DNA of 64,000 nt from Hyphomicrobiales bacterium (GCA_900473745.1 UCMW01000004.1:600754-664753), one strand, 5' to 3'; positions 33,024 through 41,995 are shown, counted from the stretch's first letter. Translations and numbers: made by a program. Notes: generated by a model not told the origin, from the letters alone.

Positions 33024-34007
33024 TTGGCAGAGCCCTTCAGTGATCCCCTGGGTGAAATCGTCTCCCTGCTCAGGCCCCGCGCCGGTTTTGCCAAGGTGGC
33101 GAGCGGCGCCGGCCACTGGCGCGTGACGCGGGAACTGGATGGCGAGCCCTTCTATTGCGTCGTGCTCGACGGCGCGGCCCGCATGACCGTCGACGGCCAT
33201 CCGACCGTGCGATTGCAGGCCGGTGATTTTGTCCTCGTCCCCTCTCTCTTCCACTTCGCCATGGAGAGCATGGAAATGGAGGGAGCGGCTGAGGGCATGG
33301 TGACCACCGATCCGTCGCTCACAACGCCTCTGCCCGGTGAGATCCGCCATGGCGATCCGGAAGGGCCGGCCAATGCGAGGCTTCTGGTCGGGCATTTCCA
33401 TTTCGGCTCGCCGGATGCGCGCCTGCTCATCCAGCTCCTGCCGCGCTTCCTGCATCTGCGTGGCGCGGAGCGGCTGTCCGCTCTGGTTCGGCTCCTGACC
33501 GACGAGACGCGGGCGGTCCGCCCCGCGCGCGACATGATCCTTGCTCGCCTGCTCGACGTGATCCTGCTTGAGGCCCTGCGCGCAGCGCCGGACGAAACTA
33601 CGCCCGGCGAAGCGCCGCCGGCCGGCATCCTGCGGGGTCTGGCGGATGAACGCCTGGCGCTCAGCCTGCGCCGCCTGCATGCCGATCCCGCCCGCGACTG
33701 GACCATCGAAAGCCTCGCCCGCGAGGCGGCTCTCTCCCGCTCCGCCTTCTACAAGCGCTTCCGCTTCGCCCTCGGCATGCCGCCGATGGAATATCTGACC
33801 GCCTGGCGCATGGCGCTCGCCAAGACCTATCTCGATCAGGAGGATCTGGGCATGGAGGAAATCGCCGAGCGCGTCGGTTACGGTTCGGCCAGCGCCTTCT
33901 CCACCGCGTTTACCCGCTTCGTCGGCGTGCCGCCCTCGCGTTACGGCGGCCAGCCGGTGCAAGGGCCGGGCCGAGGGCAGGAAAGGGAGCCCGCCATCGC
34001 GGTCTGA
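33024..34007 (+). CDS. AraC-family regulator with cupin sensor domain (copy 1)
   Basis: A TTG start at 33024 is supported by CAGGAG seven bases before; the product has 327 residues. The N-terminal cupin (about 20-190: GHWRVTRELDGEPFYCVVLDGAARMTVDGHPTVRLQAGDFVLVPS) senses a small molecule. The C-terminal AraC HTH pair (about 225-320: WTIESLAREAALSRSAFYKRFRFALGMPPMEYLTAWRMALA, EEIAERVGYGSASAFSTAFTRFVGVPPSRY) is intact. It is divergent from SDR copy 1 and convergent with a paralogous AraC gene 20 bp away. It probably activates the SDR gene in response to that enzyme's substrate. Confidence 0.93.
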   Translation: MAEPFSDPLGEIVSLLRPRAGFAKVASGAGHWRVTRELDGEPFYCVVLDGAARMTVDGHPTVRLQAGDFVLVPSLFHFAMESMEMEGAAEGMVTTDPSLTTPLPGEIRHGDPEGPANARLLVGHFHFGSPDARLLIQLLPRFLHLRGAERLSALVRLLTDETRAVRPARDMILARLLDVILLEALRAAPDETTPGEAPPAGILRGLADERLALSLRRLHADPARDWTIESLAREAALSRSAFYKRFRFALGMPPMEYLTAWRMALAKTYLDQEDLGMEEIAERVGYGSASAFSTAFTRFVGVPPSRYGGQPVQGPGRGQEREPAIAV

Positions 34008-34027
34008 CGCTTAAGGATCCGTCTGCC

Positions 34028-34933
34028 TCATGCCGCAGCCGTTCTGGAAAACCGCCCCGGCGGCACACCGACATGCCGACTGAAGGCCGTGCTGAACGTG
34101 CTGGCCGAGCCGTAGCCGATCTTCTCGGCCACCGCATCCAGGCTCAGGTCCTGGCGCCGCAGCAGGTCTTTGGCGAGAGCCATGCGCCAGGTCATCAGAT
34201 ATTCCATCGGTCGCAGGCCGACGGTGTGGCGAAAGCGGTCGAAGAAGGCCGAGCGTGACATGGCCGCCAGTCGTGCCAGCGCCTCCACCGTCCAGCGGCG
34301 ATCGACTTGCGCATGCATGGACTGGAGCGCAAGCGCGATGCGCGGCTCGGCCAGCCCGCGCAACAGGCCGGGCGGAGCCTCGTCAGTCGGCACGCTGCGC
34401 AGCGCCTCGATCAGCAGGATCTCGGCATAGCGTTCCAGGATGAGATCGCGCCCGACATCCGCGCGCCGCGCCTCGTCCCCGAGCAGGTGAACGAGTTGCG
34501 TCAATCGCTGCGCGCCACGCACATGGATCATCCGCGGCAGGAGCGAAACGAACAGCGAGGCATCCGGCGCATCGAAGGAGAAATAACCGCCGAACTGCCG
34601 CATGTCAGGCTCGCCATCCGGTCGCCCATGGCGTTTCTCGCCGTCGGGTGACGAAGCCAGGGTCTGGGGATCGATCGAGACGGGCGGCGCAGGCTCGATA
34701 CTGCCCATGGTGAAGGCGGGCGTTGCCGGCAGCAGCAGAAAATCCCCCTCTTCGAGAATGACCGGCTCTTCACCCTCGATCGCAAACCGGCAGCGCCCTT
34801 TCGTGATGGCGCAGAAACCGGGCTGGCCGAAGGAGCCGTAGCGAACTGCCCAGCGACCGGCCCCACTAATGCCCTTGGAAAAGACGGTGCGCGGTTTCAG
34901 AAGCGCGATGACATCGGAGAGCGGATCACGCAT
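34028..34933 (-). CDS. AraC-family regulator with cupin sensor domain (copy 2)
   Basis: The ATG at 34933 (MRDPLSDVIALLKPRTVFSK) with GGAG nine bases upstream gives 301 residues; a TTG at 34948 is a possible alternative. It is a paralogue of copy 1, colinear throughout: cupin domain (GRWAVRYGSFGQPGFCAITKGRCRFAIEGEEPVILEEGDFLLLPA) and HTH pair (WTVEALARLAAMSRSAFFDRFRHTVGLRPMEYLMTWRMALAKDLL, AVAEKIGYGSASTFSTAFSRHVGVPPGRF). It is divergent from SDR copy 2, with a 9-bp inverted repeat directly upstream. Confidence 0.93.
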   Translation of the reverse strand: MRDPLSDVIALLKPRTVFSKGISGAGRWAVRYGSFGQPGFCAITKGRCRFAIEGEEPVILEEGDFLLLPATPAFTMGSIEPAPPVSIDPQTLASSPDGEKRHGRPDGEPDMRQFGGYFSFDAPDASLFVSLLPRMIHVRGAQRLTQLVHLLGDEARRADVGRDLILERYAEILLIEALRSVPTDEAPPGLLRGLAEPRIALALQSMHAQVDRRWTVEALARLAAMSRSAFFDRFRHTVGLRPMEYLMTWRMALAKDLLRRQDLSLDAVAEKIGYGSASTFSTAFSRHVGVPPGRFSRTAAA

Positions 34934-34934
34934 C

Positions 34935-34980
34935 TGGACTATCTCCAATGAAATACGGACTTATGGTTGATGATAGTCCA
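34935..34980. promoter_or_regulatory. inverted repeat at the AraC copy 2 start
   Basis: TGGACTATC (34935-34943) and GATAGTCCA (34972-34980) are exact inverted copies 28 bp apart. One arm overlaps the ribosome binding region of the AraC gene starting at 34933. It may be an operator shared with the divergent SDR gene. Confidence 0.6.
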
Positions 34981-35046
34981 GCGTAGCGCGGCTAAACCTT
35001 GGACGTCAACAGCAACGCCTCCAACAAAACGTTTCGGGAGTTTTTC

Positions 35047-35790
35047 ATGCCGACCATTCTCATCACCGGCTGCTCGTCGGGCTACGGCCAGCATATCGCC
35101 CAATATTTCCTCGACCGTGGCTGGACCGTGATCGCCACCATGCGCACGCCCCGCACCGACGTCTTCGCCCCGTCGGACCGCCTCCGCATCCTGCCGCTCG
35201 ACGTGACGAAGGCAGACAGTATCCGCGCCGCCTTCGAGGCCGCAGGCCCGATCGACGCGCTGGTCAACAATGCCGGCATCGGCGTGGTCGGTGCCTTCGA
35301 GGCGACGCCGATGGAGCATATCCGCAAGGTCTTCGAGACCAACACCTTCGGCACCATGGCCATGACCCAGGCAGCGATCCCCGGCATGCGCGAACGCGGC
35401 TCAGGCGTCATCGTCAACGTCACCTCAAGTGTCACGCTTGTGCCGATGCCGCTCGCCGCTGCGTACACGGCAAGCAAGCAGGCGATCCAGGGCTTCACTC
35501 AGTCGCTTGCCCATGAACTCGCCGCCTTCGGCATCGCCACCAAACTGGTCGAGCCGGGTTATGCGCCCACCACCCGCTTTGCCGCCAATACCGATATCAA
35601 TGTCATGGATCTGCTCCCAGGCGCCTATCTCGATTTCGCCCGCCCGATCTTCGAGGCCTTCGCGTCCCCAACGGTCGTCACCCACGAAAGCGATGTCGCC
35701 GAAGCCGTCTGGCAGGCGGTGACGGACGGTACGGCGCAACAGCGCTATCCGGCAGGGGCAGATGCTGTCGCGCTCGCAGCGGCTGCGTGA
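35047..35790 (+). CDS. short-chain dehydrogenase/reductase (copy 2)
   Basis: The ATG at 35047 (MPTILITGCSSGYG) with GGGAG upstream gives 247 residues. Cofactor motif TGCSSGYG, NNAGIG, and catalytic SAYTASKQ-type site (AAAYTASKQAIQGF) are present. It resembles copy 1 along its whole length, including the C-terminal EAVWQAVTDGTAQQRYPAGADAVAL. It belongs to a mirror-image duplication: SDR1(-) AraC1(+) AraC2(-) SDR2(+). The substrate is unknown. Confidence 0.93.
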   Translation: MPTILITGCSSGYGQHIAQYFLDRGWTVIATMRTPRTDVFAPSDRLRILPLDVTKADSIRAAFEAAGPIDALVNNAGIGVVGAFEATPMEHIRKVFETNTFGTMAMTQAAIPGMRERGSGVIVNVTSSVTLVPMPLAAAYTASKQAIQGFTQSLAHELAAFGIATKLVEPGYAPTTRFAANTDINVMDLLPGAYLDFARPIFEAFASPTVVTHESDVAEAVWQAVTDGTAQQRYPAGADAVALAAAA

Positions 35791-35898
35791 TTGGCCGAAA
35801 CTTGCATCAGCCATTGGGCCTGTGGCAGTTGCCGCAGGCTCCGGCCCGGGTATAAATCGGAGGACGTCGCATCCTGCGCCGCCCACCCGGAGATGCCA

Positions 35899-36195
35899 AT
35901 GCCCGGCTATTCCGCCCGTCCGCCCGCCATCCCGACTGTCGTGCTTGATGATGCCGTCACCCGCATCACCCGCTGGGATTTCGAACCTGGTGCCGCGACC
36001 GGCCACCATACCCATGGCCTGGGTTACGTTGTCGTACCGATGACCGACTGCCACTTTCTGATCGAGGATTCCACCGGTGAGCGACGCGTCACCAGCAAAG
36101 CCGGCGAGGCCTATCGCCGCGATGCCGGCGTCGAGCACAATGTGATCAATGGCGGCGACCAGCCGATGAGCTTCATCGAGATCGAATACAAATGA
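35899..36195 (+). CDS. small cupin-domain protein
   Basis: The ATG at 35899 (MPGYSARPPAI), with CGGAG seven bases before, is preferred over the ATG at 35893, which lies too close to that site; 98 residues. It is a single-domain cupin: DFEPGAATGHHTHGLGYVVVP carries the metal-binding HxH region, and GEAYRRDAGVEHNVINGGDQPMSFIEIEYK completes the barrel. The specific function is unknown; such proteins often bind small acids or hormones. The stop overlaps the metallo-hydrolase start (ATGA), so the two are translationally coupled. Confidence 0.88.
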   Translation: MPGYSARPPAIPTVVLDDAVTRITRWDFEPGAATGHHTHGLGYVVVPMTDCHFLIEDSTGERRVTSKAGEAYRRDAGVEHNVINGGDQPMSFIEIEYK

Positions 36196-37118
36196 GCGCA
36201 GACGACGACCAGGCGCCGCCGCGTTTCGTCACCACCTTCGAGCCACAGCATGGTGTGGCGGTGCCGGTGGCCGAGGGCGTCCAGCGCCTCACCGCGCCCA
36301 ATCCCAGCCCCTTCACCTTCCACGGCACCAACACTTATATCGTCGGGCAAAAATCCGTCTGCGTCATCGATCCCGGCCCCGACAATGACGCGCATTTCGA
36401 GGCGCTGATGGCAGCGTTGCAGGGCAGGGAAGTCACCCACATCGCCGTCAGCCACACCCATCGCGACCATTCCCCACTCGCCCGCCGGCTGAAGGACAGG
36501 ACCGGTGCGATCCTCCTTGCCGAAGGCCCGCACCGTGCGTCGCGACCGCTGTTCAAAGGCGAGATAAACCCCTTTGCTGAAAGCTCCGATACGGATTTCG
36601 TTCCCGATATGGCCCTAACCGATGGACAGACCGTGCAGGGTGACGGCTGGAAACTCACCGCCGTCCACGCCCCTGGCCATACCGCCAATCATTCGGCCTT
36701 CGCCCTCGAAGACACCGGCATCCTCTTTTCCGCCGATCACGTCATGGCCTGGGCCACCTCGATCGTCGCACCCCCGGATGGCGCCATGGCCGACTACATG
36801 GCCTCGCTGGACCGGTTGCTCGCGCGCGACGACCGCCTTTATCTGCCCGGCCATGGCGGCGAGGTCACCGAGCCCCAGGCCTTCGTGCGTGCTCTTCGCA
36901 CCCATCGCCGCATGCGTGAACGCGCTGTGCTGGAGCGGATCGTCAAGGGCGACCGCCGGATCGCCGACATGGTGAAGGTCATCTACGCCTCAACCGACCC
37001 ACGCCTCCATGGCGCAGCCGCCTTGTCTGTGCTCGCCCATATCGAGGATCTCGTGGAGAAGGGGCTGATCGCAACGGATGGCCCACCGAAGCTTTCAGGC
37101 GAATATCGACCGGGCTGA
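36192..37118 (+). CDS. MBL-fold metallo-hydrolase (LACTB2-like)
   Basis: A 308-residue protein with the metallo-beta-lactamase fold: zinc motif SHTHRDHS (HxHxDH) near residue 90, later His in APGHTANHS, Asp in LFSADHVMAW and LPGHGG. The C-terminal helical part (LRTHRRMRERAVLERIVKGDRRIADMVKVIYA) is the winged-helix-like tail of the LACTB2/hydroxyacylglutathione-hydrolase-related group. It is probably a cytoplasmic thioester or nuclease-type hydrolase; the substrate is not known. It overlaps the cupin gene by 4 bp and is convergent with the DUF1499 gene. Confidence 0.92.
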   Translation: MSADDDQAPPRFVTTFEPQHGVAVPVAEGVQRLTAPNPSPFTFHGTNTYIVGQKSVCVIDPGPDNDAHFEALMAALQGREVTHIAVSHTHRDHSPLARRLKDRTGAILLAEGPHRASRPLFKGEINPFAESSDTDFVPDMALTDGQTVQGDGWKLTAVHAPGHTANHSAFALEDTGILFSADHVMAWATSIVAPPDGAMADYMASLDRLLARDDRLYLPGHGGEVTEPQAFVRALRTHRRMRERAVLERIVKGDRRIADMVKVIYASTDPRLHGAAALSVLAHIEDLVEKGLIATDGPPKLSGEYRPG

Positions 37119-37151
37119 GGTGACGAGGCCAACGGTCGCCAGATGCCTGCC

Positions 37152-38096
37152 TCAGTTCCCCGCAATCCCCAGAAGCTCCGCGTCCAGCGCGTGCAGGAAA
37201 TCCTCGGCGATCCGGTCGCTGATCCCCAGGTCATGCGGGCCGTAGCGCGAGGCCACGCGCATATCGACCAGCGTCATCTCCGCTTCTTCGCGCAGCCGCA
37301 CCACTGCGTCGAAGGGCAGGCCGAACACCAGCGTCCGGGTCGAAAACTGCAACCGCGCCGTGCCCACCGGTTCGCCATCGTCCGTCGGCACGAGCAGGCT
37401 GGGCTCCGGCCGTGCGGTGGGCAGTGGGCCGCTTTCCGGCAGGCCCTCTTCGGCCGCGGTACCGGCCGTGCCCGCAGCCGTTGAGTCCGGTTCGGTCGGG
37501 TCTTCCGTGGTCGACCGAAGCTCCAGCGCCGGCAGGCCGTATTCCTCGCCGCGGCTTGCTGTCACCACCAGCCGGTTCTCGGTCGCCACCTTGCGCACCG
37601 CCTCGTAGACGCGGTCGATCGCGCCTTCGTAGCGCCGCCCGTTCAGCCCCGGATAGGCGCCAAGCTGCGCCGCATCGGCATTTGCTGGCAGGGCCGGGCG
37701 CGGTAGCAGATGTTGGTTTGCCTCCGGCTCGGAAACCCAGGCCGGCCGGTCCGCAAGATCGGTCGCCACCTCGGTGAGCCTCGGCTTGGCGACATAGAGA
37801 TAGTAGCCGTAACCCGGTAACGCCAGCGGCAGTGCGGCATAGATCATCGCCCAGGCAGCCGCCACACCGCCCAGCGCCCCGATCTGCCAGAGCCGCGCCA
37901 GACCCAGAAGCGCGAGTGGCACGGAAAGTGCCGCCGGCACGGCGCATGCCAGCACCAGCAGAACGAAATCCGGTGTCGAAAGCGGCCCGAAACGATGCGC
38001 CAGCACCACCACGACCAGCATGACCAGCGAAAAAAGCGCCATGCGCCGCGCGAGAAAGGCGGAGCGGGACACCGGACGGTCATAGCGGACATGCAT
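37152..38096 (-). CDS. DUF1499 membrane protein
   Basis: A 314-residue protein with three hydrophobic segments in the first about 125 residues (RMALFSLVMLVVVVLAHRF, FVLLVLACAVPAALSVPLALLGLARL, WAMIYAALPLALPGYGYYLYV). These are followed by a soluble DUF1499 domain (YEGAIDRVYEAVRKVATENRLVVTASR ... ARLQFSTRTLVFGLPFDAVVRLRE ... VDMRVASRYGPHDLGISDRIAEDFLHALDAEL). A Glu/Pro/Thr-rich insertion of about 45 residues (SSTAAGTAG region) interrupts the domain. Function unknown. It is on the same strand as the membrane protein gene further right, with 88 bp between. Confidence 0.85.
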   Translation of the reverse strand: MHVRYDRPVSRSAFLARRMALFSLVMLVVVVLAHRFGPLSTPDFVLLVLACAVPAALSVPLALLGLARLWQIGALGGVAAAWAMIYAALPLALPGYGYYLYVAKPRLTEVATDLADRPAWVSEPEANQHLLPRPALPANADAAQLGAYPGLNGRRYEGAIDRVYEAVRKVATENRLVVTASRGEEYGLPALELRSTTEDPTEPDSTAAGTAGTAAEEGLPESGPLPTARPEPSLLVPTDDGEPVGTARLQFSTRTLVFGLPFDAVVRLREEAEMTLVDMRVASRYGPHDLGISDRIAEDFLHALDAELLGIAGN

Positions 38097-38184
38097 GCGG
38101 ATCTACCGGAATCAGGAGGCGTTTCGCCCATGGTTGTAACGGCTCGCGCCGGGGGCGTCGACAGGCAAAGCTGGGCTTCGGGCG

Positions 38185-39219
38185 CTAGGGTTGATCGGAG
38201 CGTCCTCCGCCGAGCAACGGATTTTCACCGAGTTCCGGCATGGGCATGTCTTCCGTGGGAGGCGTGCCGCCAAAACCATCGGGTGCCTCCGTCAACCCTT
38301 CCTCGACGGTCGGGTCGAGCGGTGGCAGAGCCGGTGCATCGAGGCTCGTGCCGCCATCGGGCTGTGTGGGGTCGCCCAATGGCGGGGCCAGTGGCGGCGC
38401 ATCGGGGCTGAGCGGCACGTAGAGCGAGACGGTGACGATGACGGCGATCACCATCAGCCAGGAACCGATGATACGGGCGGGAATGGTGAGCCAGGCCCCC
38501 CGGAAGGGCCGCAGCAACAGGCCCGGCACGGCGAGGATCCACAGCGCACCGAGGACGGCGGAAAAGGCGAATTCCTTGATGCCGATGCCGAAATCGTCGA
38601 GCCCGATGAAGAGCGACAGCGAGAAGCCGACCACGAGGCTGGCAACAGGCGCCGCATAGCGTCGCAGGCGGGTTGGAAGCCAGAGCACGAGGCCGGACAG
38701 CAGGACGGCAACAGGCGCGATCAGGAACAATTCGTGTCCCAGCGGGCTCTGCAGGATCGCATGGAAGATCGGATCGAAGAAGAGAAGCATCGGCGCGACG
38801 ACGCCGACAAAGGCGCCCACGATCGAAAGCACCTCGCTTCTGCGCTCCGCGAGAGCGATCGCGACCGACAGCCCGAGCATGGCGAGGACCAGATCGTAGA
38901 TCGACAGCGTGAAGAGATAGCCGAGTTCGAAGAAGGCGAATTCATGCGGAATGACAAGCGAAGCTGCAACGATCGCCACCCCGAGGAAAAAGGCGAGAAA
39001 GGCCCAGCGGAAGGCCGGGGTCTGGACGCCCGCCTTGAAACGCTCACGGGCCGTCCCGCCCTCAGGGCCGGGGACCGTATCGCTGGCAGGGCGGCTCTGC
39101 TCCGGCGCTGACGTTTGAACCGCATGGCCGAGAGCCAGTTGCGACCCCTCGATCACGGCGCCGCCGTTTTTCGCTCTGCCCCGCCCTGTCTTTTTTCCCG
39201 GCTGCTTCTGCTTCTTCAT
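38185..39219 (-). CDS. polytopic membrane protein of unknown function
   Basis: The ATG at 39219 (MKKQKQPGKKTGRGR) gives 344 residues; a TTG at 39273 is less likely. A very basic start and a disordered linker to about residue 60 lead to seven or eight hydrophobic segments (AFLAFFLGVAIVAASLVIP, SIYDLVLAMLGLSVAIALA, VGAFVGVVAPMLLFF, ELFLIAPVAVLLSGLVLWLP, VASLVVGFSLSLFIGLDDFG, SAVLGALWILAVPGLLL, RIIGSWLMVIAVIVTVSLYVP). The C-terminal about 70 residues are Pro/Gly/Glu-rich and probably unstructured. I recognise no family. The neighbour on the same strand is the DUF1499 membrane protein. Confidence 0.75.
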   Translation of the reverse strand: MKKQKQPGKKTGRGRAKNGGAVIEGSQLALGHAVQTSAPEQSRPASDTVPGPEGGTARERFKAGVQTPAFRWAFLAFFLGVAIVAASLVIPHEFAFFELGYLFTLSIYDLVLAMLGLSVAIALAERRSEVLSIVGAFVGVVAPMLLFFDPIFHAILQSPLGHELFLIAPVAVLLSGLVLWLPTRLRRYAAPVASLVVGFSLSLFIGLDDFGIGIKEFAFSAVLGALWILAVPGLLLRPFRGAWLTIPARIIGSWLMVIAVIVTVSLYVPLSPDAPPLAPPLGDPTQPDGGTSLDAPALPPLDPTVEEGLTEAPDGFGGTPPTEDMPMPELGENPLLGGGRSDQP

Positions 39220-39375
39220 GCCCGTGCCTGCCACTGGCGCCGCAAGGCGCGTCGGCAAGAGCCTATTCCACAACAGGCGCGATTTGTCACTTCAGCTTGC
39301 CGCATCCCGTCGCAAGACAAGCGGACTCGAAACCATTTGGGCCGGTGAAGCCCGTCGCGGTGTCCCAAACGGAAG

Positions 39376-39401
39376 AGACCCGGCAGTCGCCTGCCGGGTC
39401 T
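39376..39401 (-). terminator. hairpin terminator after the DJ-1/PfpI gene
   Basis: Perfect 11-bp stem AGACCCGGCAG / CTGCCGGGTCT with a 4-base loop, 35 bp after the stop of the gene ending at 39436; the minus-strand continuation is CTTCCGTTT, a modest T-rich tail. Confidence 0.68.
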
Positions 39402-39435
39402 TCCCTGTCTAAATAGTCAGATGGACGTGACGTCC

Positions 39436-39996
39436 TCAGGCCGCGCGGCGCTGGTGGCGGCCTTCCTGGACCTCCTCTACGATCTTCGCCACGAAGGCAT
39501 CGAGATCATCGGGCTTGCGCGACGTGATGATGCCCTGGTCCGTGACCACGGCCTCGTCGCGCCAGTCTGCACCGGCATTGATCATGTCTGTCTTGATCGA
39601 CGAGAACGACGTCGCCTTGCGGCCCTTGACACCACCGGCTTCGATCAGCAGCCACGGACCATGGCAGATCGCGGCGACCGTCTTGCCGGAATGGAGGAAG
39701 GTCTTCACCAGATCCACGGCCTTTTGCTCCTTGCGCAGGAGGTCCGGGTTGATCTGGCCGCCTGGCAGGACCAGTGCGTCGAAATCGTCGATGTTGACCT
39801 CTTCAAGCGTCAGGTCGACATCGACGGTGTCGCCCCAGTTCTTCTCGTCCCAGCTCTTGATCGGCGCCTTTTCGAGCGAGGCGATCTTCACCGTGGCACC
39901 CTTTGCCGTGAGCTGTTCCAGCGGCACGCGCAGCTCGGAGCGCTCGTAGCCATGGGTGGCGAGAATGAGGATTCGGGCGGAATTGATGGAAGGCAT
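39436..39996 (-). CDS. DJ-1/PfpI family protein (YhbO/general stress protein 18-like)
   Basis: A 186-residue cytoplasmic protein. 'RILILATHGYERSELRVPLEQLTAKGATVKIAS' is the first half of the fold, the catalytic Cys is in VAAICHGPWLLIEAG, and 'ALVLPGGQINPDLLR' contributes the conserved Gly-rich loop. Relatives act as glyoxalase III, as deglycases or as stress proteins; which of these applies cannot be read here. AAAGGA precedes the ATG. It is flanked by its own terminator and by tRNA-Gln, so it is monocistronic. Confidence 0.94.
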   Translation of the reverse strand: MPSINSARILILATHGYERSELRVPLEQLTAKGATVKIASLEKAPIKSWDEKNWGDTVDVDLTLEEVNIDDFDALVLPGGQINPDLLRKEQKAVDLVKTFLHSGKTVAAICHGPWLLIEAGGVKGRKATSFSSIKTDMINAGADWRDEAVVTDQGIITSRKPDDLDAFVAKIVEEVQEGRHQRRAA

Positions 39997-40097
39997 GGGA
40001 TGTCCTTTCGTTTCTCTTTGCCTTGGGGATGAGAAGGAAACGGAGAGACCGCAGCATCGTTCCGATAAAAACTTTGGCGCTCCCGCGACAACAGGTG

Positions 40098-40126
40098 TTG
40101 CCGCCCGGCTTTCGCTTTGCTAATCA
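40098..40126 (+). promoter_or_regulatory. possible promoter of tRNA-Gln
   Basis: TTGCCG (40098-40103), 17-bp spacer, TAATCA (40121-40126), about 40 bp upstream of the tRNA. The -10 match is only partial. Confidence 0.35.
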
Positions 40127-40167
40127 GGCCGCGATTTGCAACGCCGCCCGCGGCCTCGCAATCCTGT

Positions 40168-40242
40168 TGGGGCGTCGCCAAGCGGTAAGGCATCGGTTTT
40201 TGGTACCGACATTCCCAGGTTCGAATCCTGGCGCCCCAGCCA
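40168..40242 (+). tRNA. tRNA-Gln (anticodon TTG)
   Basis: All four arms fold: acceptor TGGGGCG/CGCCCCA, D stem GCC/GGC, anticodon stem TCGGT/ACCGA with loop TTTTGGT (anticodon TTG), T stem CCAGG/CCTGG with TTCGAAT. The discriminator G is followed by an encoded CCA (40240-40242). 75 nt. Confidence 0.97.
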
Positions 40243-40275
40243 CAATCCTTTTCTCCGTTCTGGAGGCACAAGGCC

Positions 40276-41988
40276 TCACTCCACCCACGGCAATGTCCCC
40301 CTCGGCAGCCGTCGGCTGGCCAGTGTGGCGATGGCCGCGAGTGCCAGCACCAGTAGGGTGGACAAGACCGCGACGGCGGCGGCAGCGGTGGAATTGCCTT
40401 CATATTGCAGAGCAAAGATCATCACGCCGATCGTCTCGTTGCCCGACGACCACAGAAGCGCCGACAGCGTCAGTTCGTTGAGCGCCGTCATCACCACCAG
40501 GATCGCGCCGGCGGCGGCCGCCGGCAGGATGCCGGGCAGGAAGATCGACAGGATGCGACGGGGAAGGCCAGCACCTGTCACGCGCGCAGCCTCGTCCAGC
40601 GAAGGATCTGCCGATTGCGCGGCGGCCGCGACCGGGCGCAGCACCAGCGGCAGGAAACGGGCGAGATAGGCGATGACAAGGATCGCCATCGACCCATAGA
40701 TCGAAATCCCGATGATCGGCAGCGGTTTCAGGAAGGCGAGGATCATGCCGAGTGCCACGACCGTGCCCGGGACGACCCAGGGCGCTTCGATGACGATGTC
40801 GAGAAAGCGCAGCACGGGATTGGCCCGACGCATGGAGAGAAAAGCCAGCGGCACGGCCACCAGCATCGAGATGACGGCGGTGATCGCGGCAAGCAGCAGC
40901 GAATTGGCAAAGGCCCGCCGCACGGTCTGATTGTCGAGCACGGCGCGGAACTGGTCGAGGCTGACGGTGTCGGGACCGAAGGCGACCCCGATCGCCGGCA
41001 GGAGCGCGGTCATGCTGAGCGCCGCGAGCGGCACCAGCGACAGGACCAGCACGAGGACCCACAGCAGGATTTCGACGAAAGGTGCTGCACGTCGCGGCAC
41101 GAAGGGCACTCCGGCCGGCAGCGGCACGGCGATGCGTGTCGTGACGACATTGCGCAGGAGGATGGCAATGGCCGCCATCGCAGCGAGCACGAGCGCCAGT
41201 ATCGCCACCTGGCCGGCGGCGGCCGGGCCAAAGCCGTTGAGCCGCTGATAGATCAGCGTCGTCAGGACGGATACGCGACCGGGAATGCCGAGCAGCGCGG
41301 GCACGCCGAAATTGCCGATGGCGGCCGTGAATGCGATCAGGCTGCCGGCCAGCATCGAGGGCATGACGATCGGGAGCACGATGCCGCGACCGATCCGGCC
41401 CGGCGAAATGCCGAGGATGCGGGCGGCCTCGACGAGATCGGCGGGCAGCGCCCGGAGTGCCGCGCGCACGGCAATGAAGACCAGCGGCATATGCTCGATG
41501 CCCATGACGAGCGCGATCCCGCCGATCGAATAGAGCGGATTGGTCGAGCCTGGTGCCGGCGCAAGTCCGAGCGGTTTCAGGATCGGCGATTGCGCGCCAA
41601 AAAGCTCGATCCAGGCGAGCGCCATGGTCTGCGACGGCACGATCAGCGGCATCAGGATGAGAAAGGTCAGCGCCGCCCGGCTCCTGAGCTTCAATAGGCT
41701 GACGGCAAACGCGAGGGAAACCCCGAGCAGGGTGGAGACGGCGACGGAGAGCAGCGAGGTCTGCAGCGTCCCGGAGAGGGCGCGGAGCGTCGCACGGCTG
41801 GTGAGCGTGGCGACCATCAGCCCGAGCGGCGTGCCGTCCTCGCCGGGCTGGAAGGCGCTGGCGAACAGCCGGGCAAGAGGCCAGAGCGTGGTCAAGACAA
41901 CGTAGAGAAGCAGAAGGGAGACGAGCAGATGCTCGCCTCCCGAAGCACGCTGGCCCATACGACGTCCGGCCATTGCGGGTCTGCGCAT
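40276..41988 (-). CDS. ferric iron ABC transporter permease (FbpB-like, fused two-half)
   Basis: A 570-residue inner membrane permease made of two homologous halves of about six membrane segments each. The first half holds SLLLLYVVLTTLWPLARLF and LRALPADLVEAARILGISPGRIGRGIVLPIVMPSM (an EAA-type loop that docks the ATPase), and the second VEILLWVLVLVLSLVPLAAL and SADPSLDEAARVTGAGLPRRILSIFLPGILPAA (the second EAA loop). This fused form is typical of FbpB/SfuB/HitB permeases for Fe3+. It is third in the operon ATPase - binding protein - permease, 7 bp after the binding-protein gene. Iron as substrate rests on family resemblance. Confidence 0.9.
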   Translation of the reverse strand: MRRPAMAGRRMGQRASGGEHLLVSLLLLYVVLTTLWPLARLFASAFQPGEDGTPLGLMVATLTSRATLRALSGTLQTSLLSVAVSTLLGVSLAFAVSLLKLRSRAALTFLILMPLIVPSQTMALAWIELFGAQSPILKPLGLAPAPGSTNPLYSIGGIALVMGIEHMPLVFIAVRAALRALPADLVEAARILGISPGRIGRGIVLPIVMPSMLAGSLIAFTAAIGNFGVPALLGIPGRVSVLTTLIYQRLNGFGPAAAGQVAILALVLAAMAAIAILLRNVVTTRIAVPLPAGVPFVPRRAAPFVEILLWVLVLVLSLVPLAALSMTALLPAIGVAFGPDTVSLDQFRAVLDNQTVRRAFANSLLLAAITAVISMLVAVPLAFLSMRRANPVLRFLDIVIEAPWVVPGTVVALGMILAFLKPLPIIGISIYGSMAILVIAYLARFLPLVLRPVAAAAQSADPSLDEAARVTGAGLPRRILSIFLPGILPAAAAGAILVVMTALNELTLSALLWSSGNETIGVMIFALQYEGNSTAAAAVAVLSTLLVLALAAIATLASRRLPRGTLPWVE

Positions 41989-41995
41989 GGAGAAA

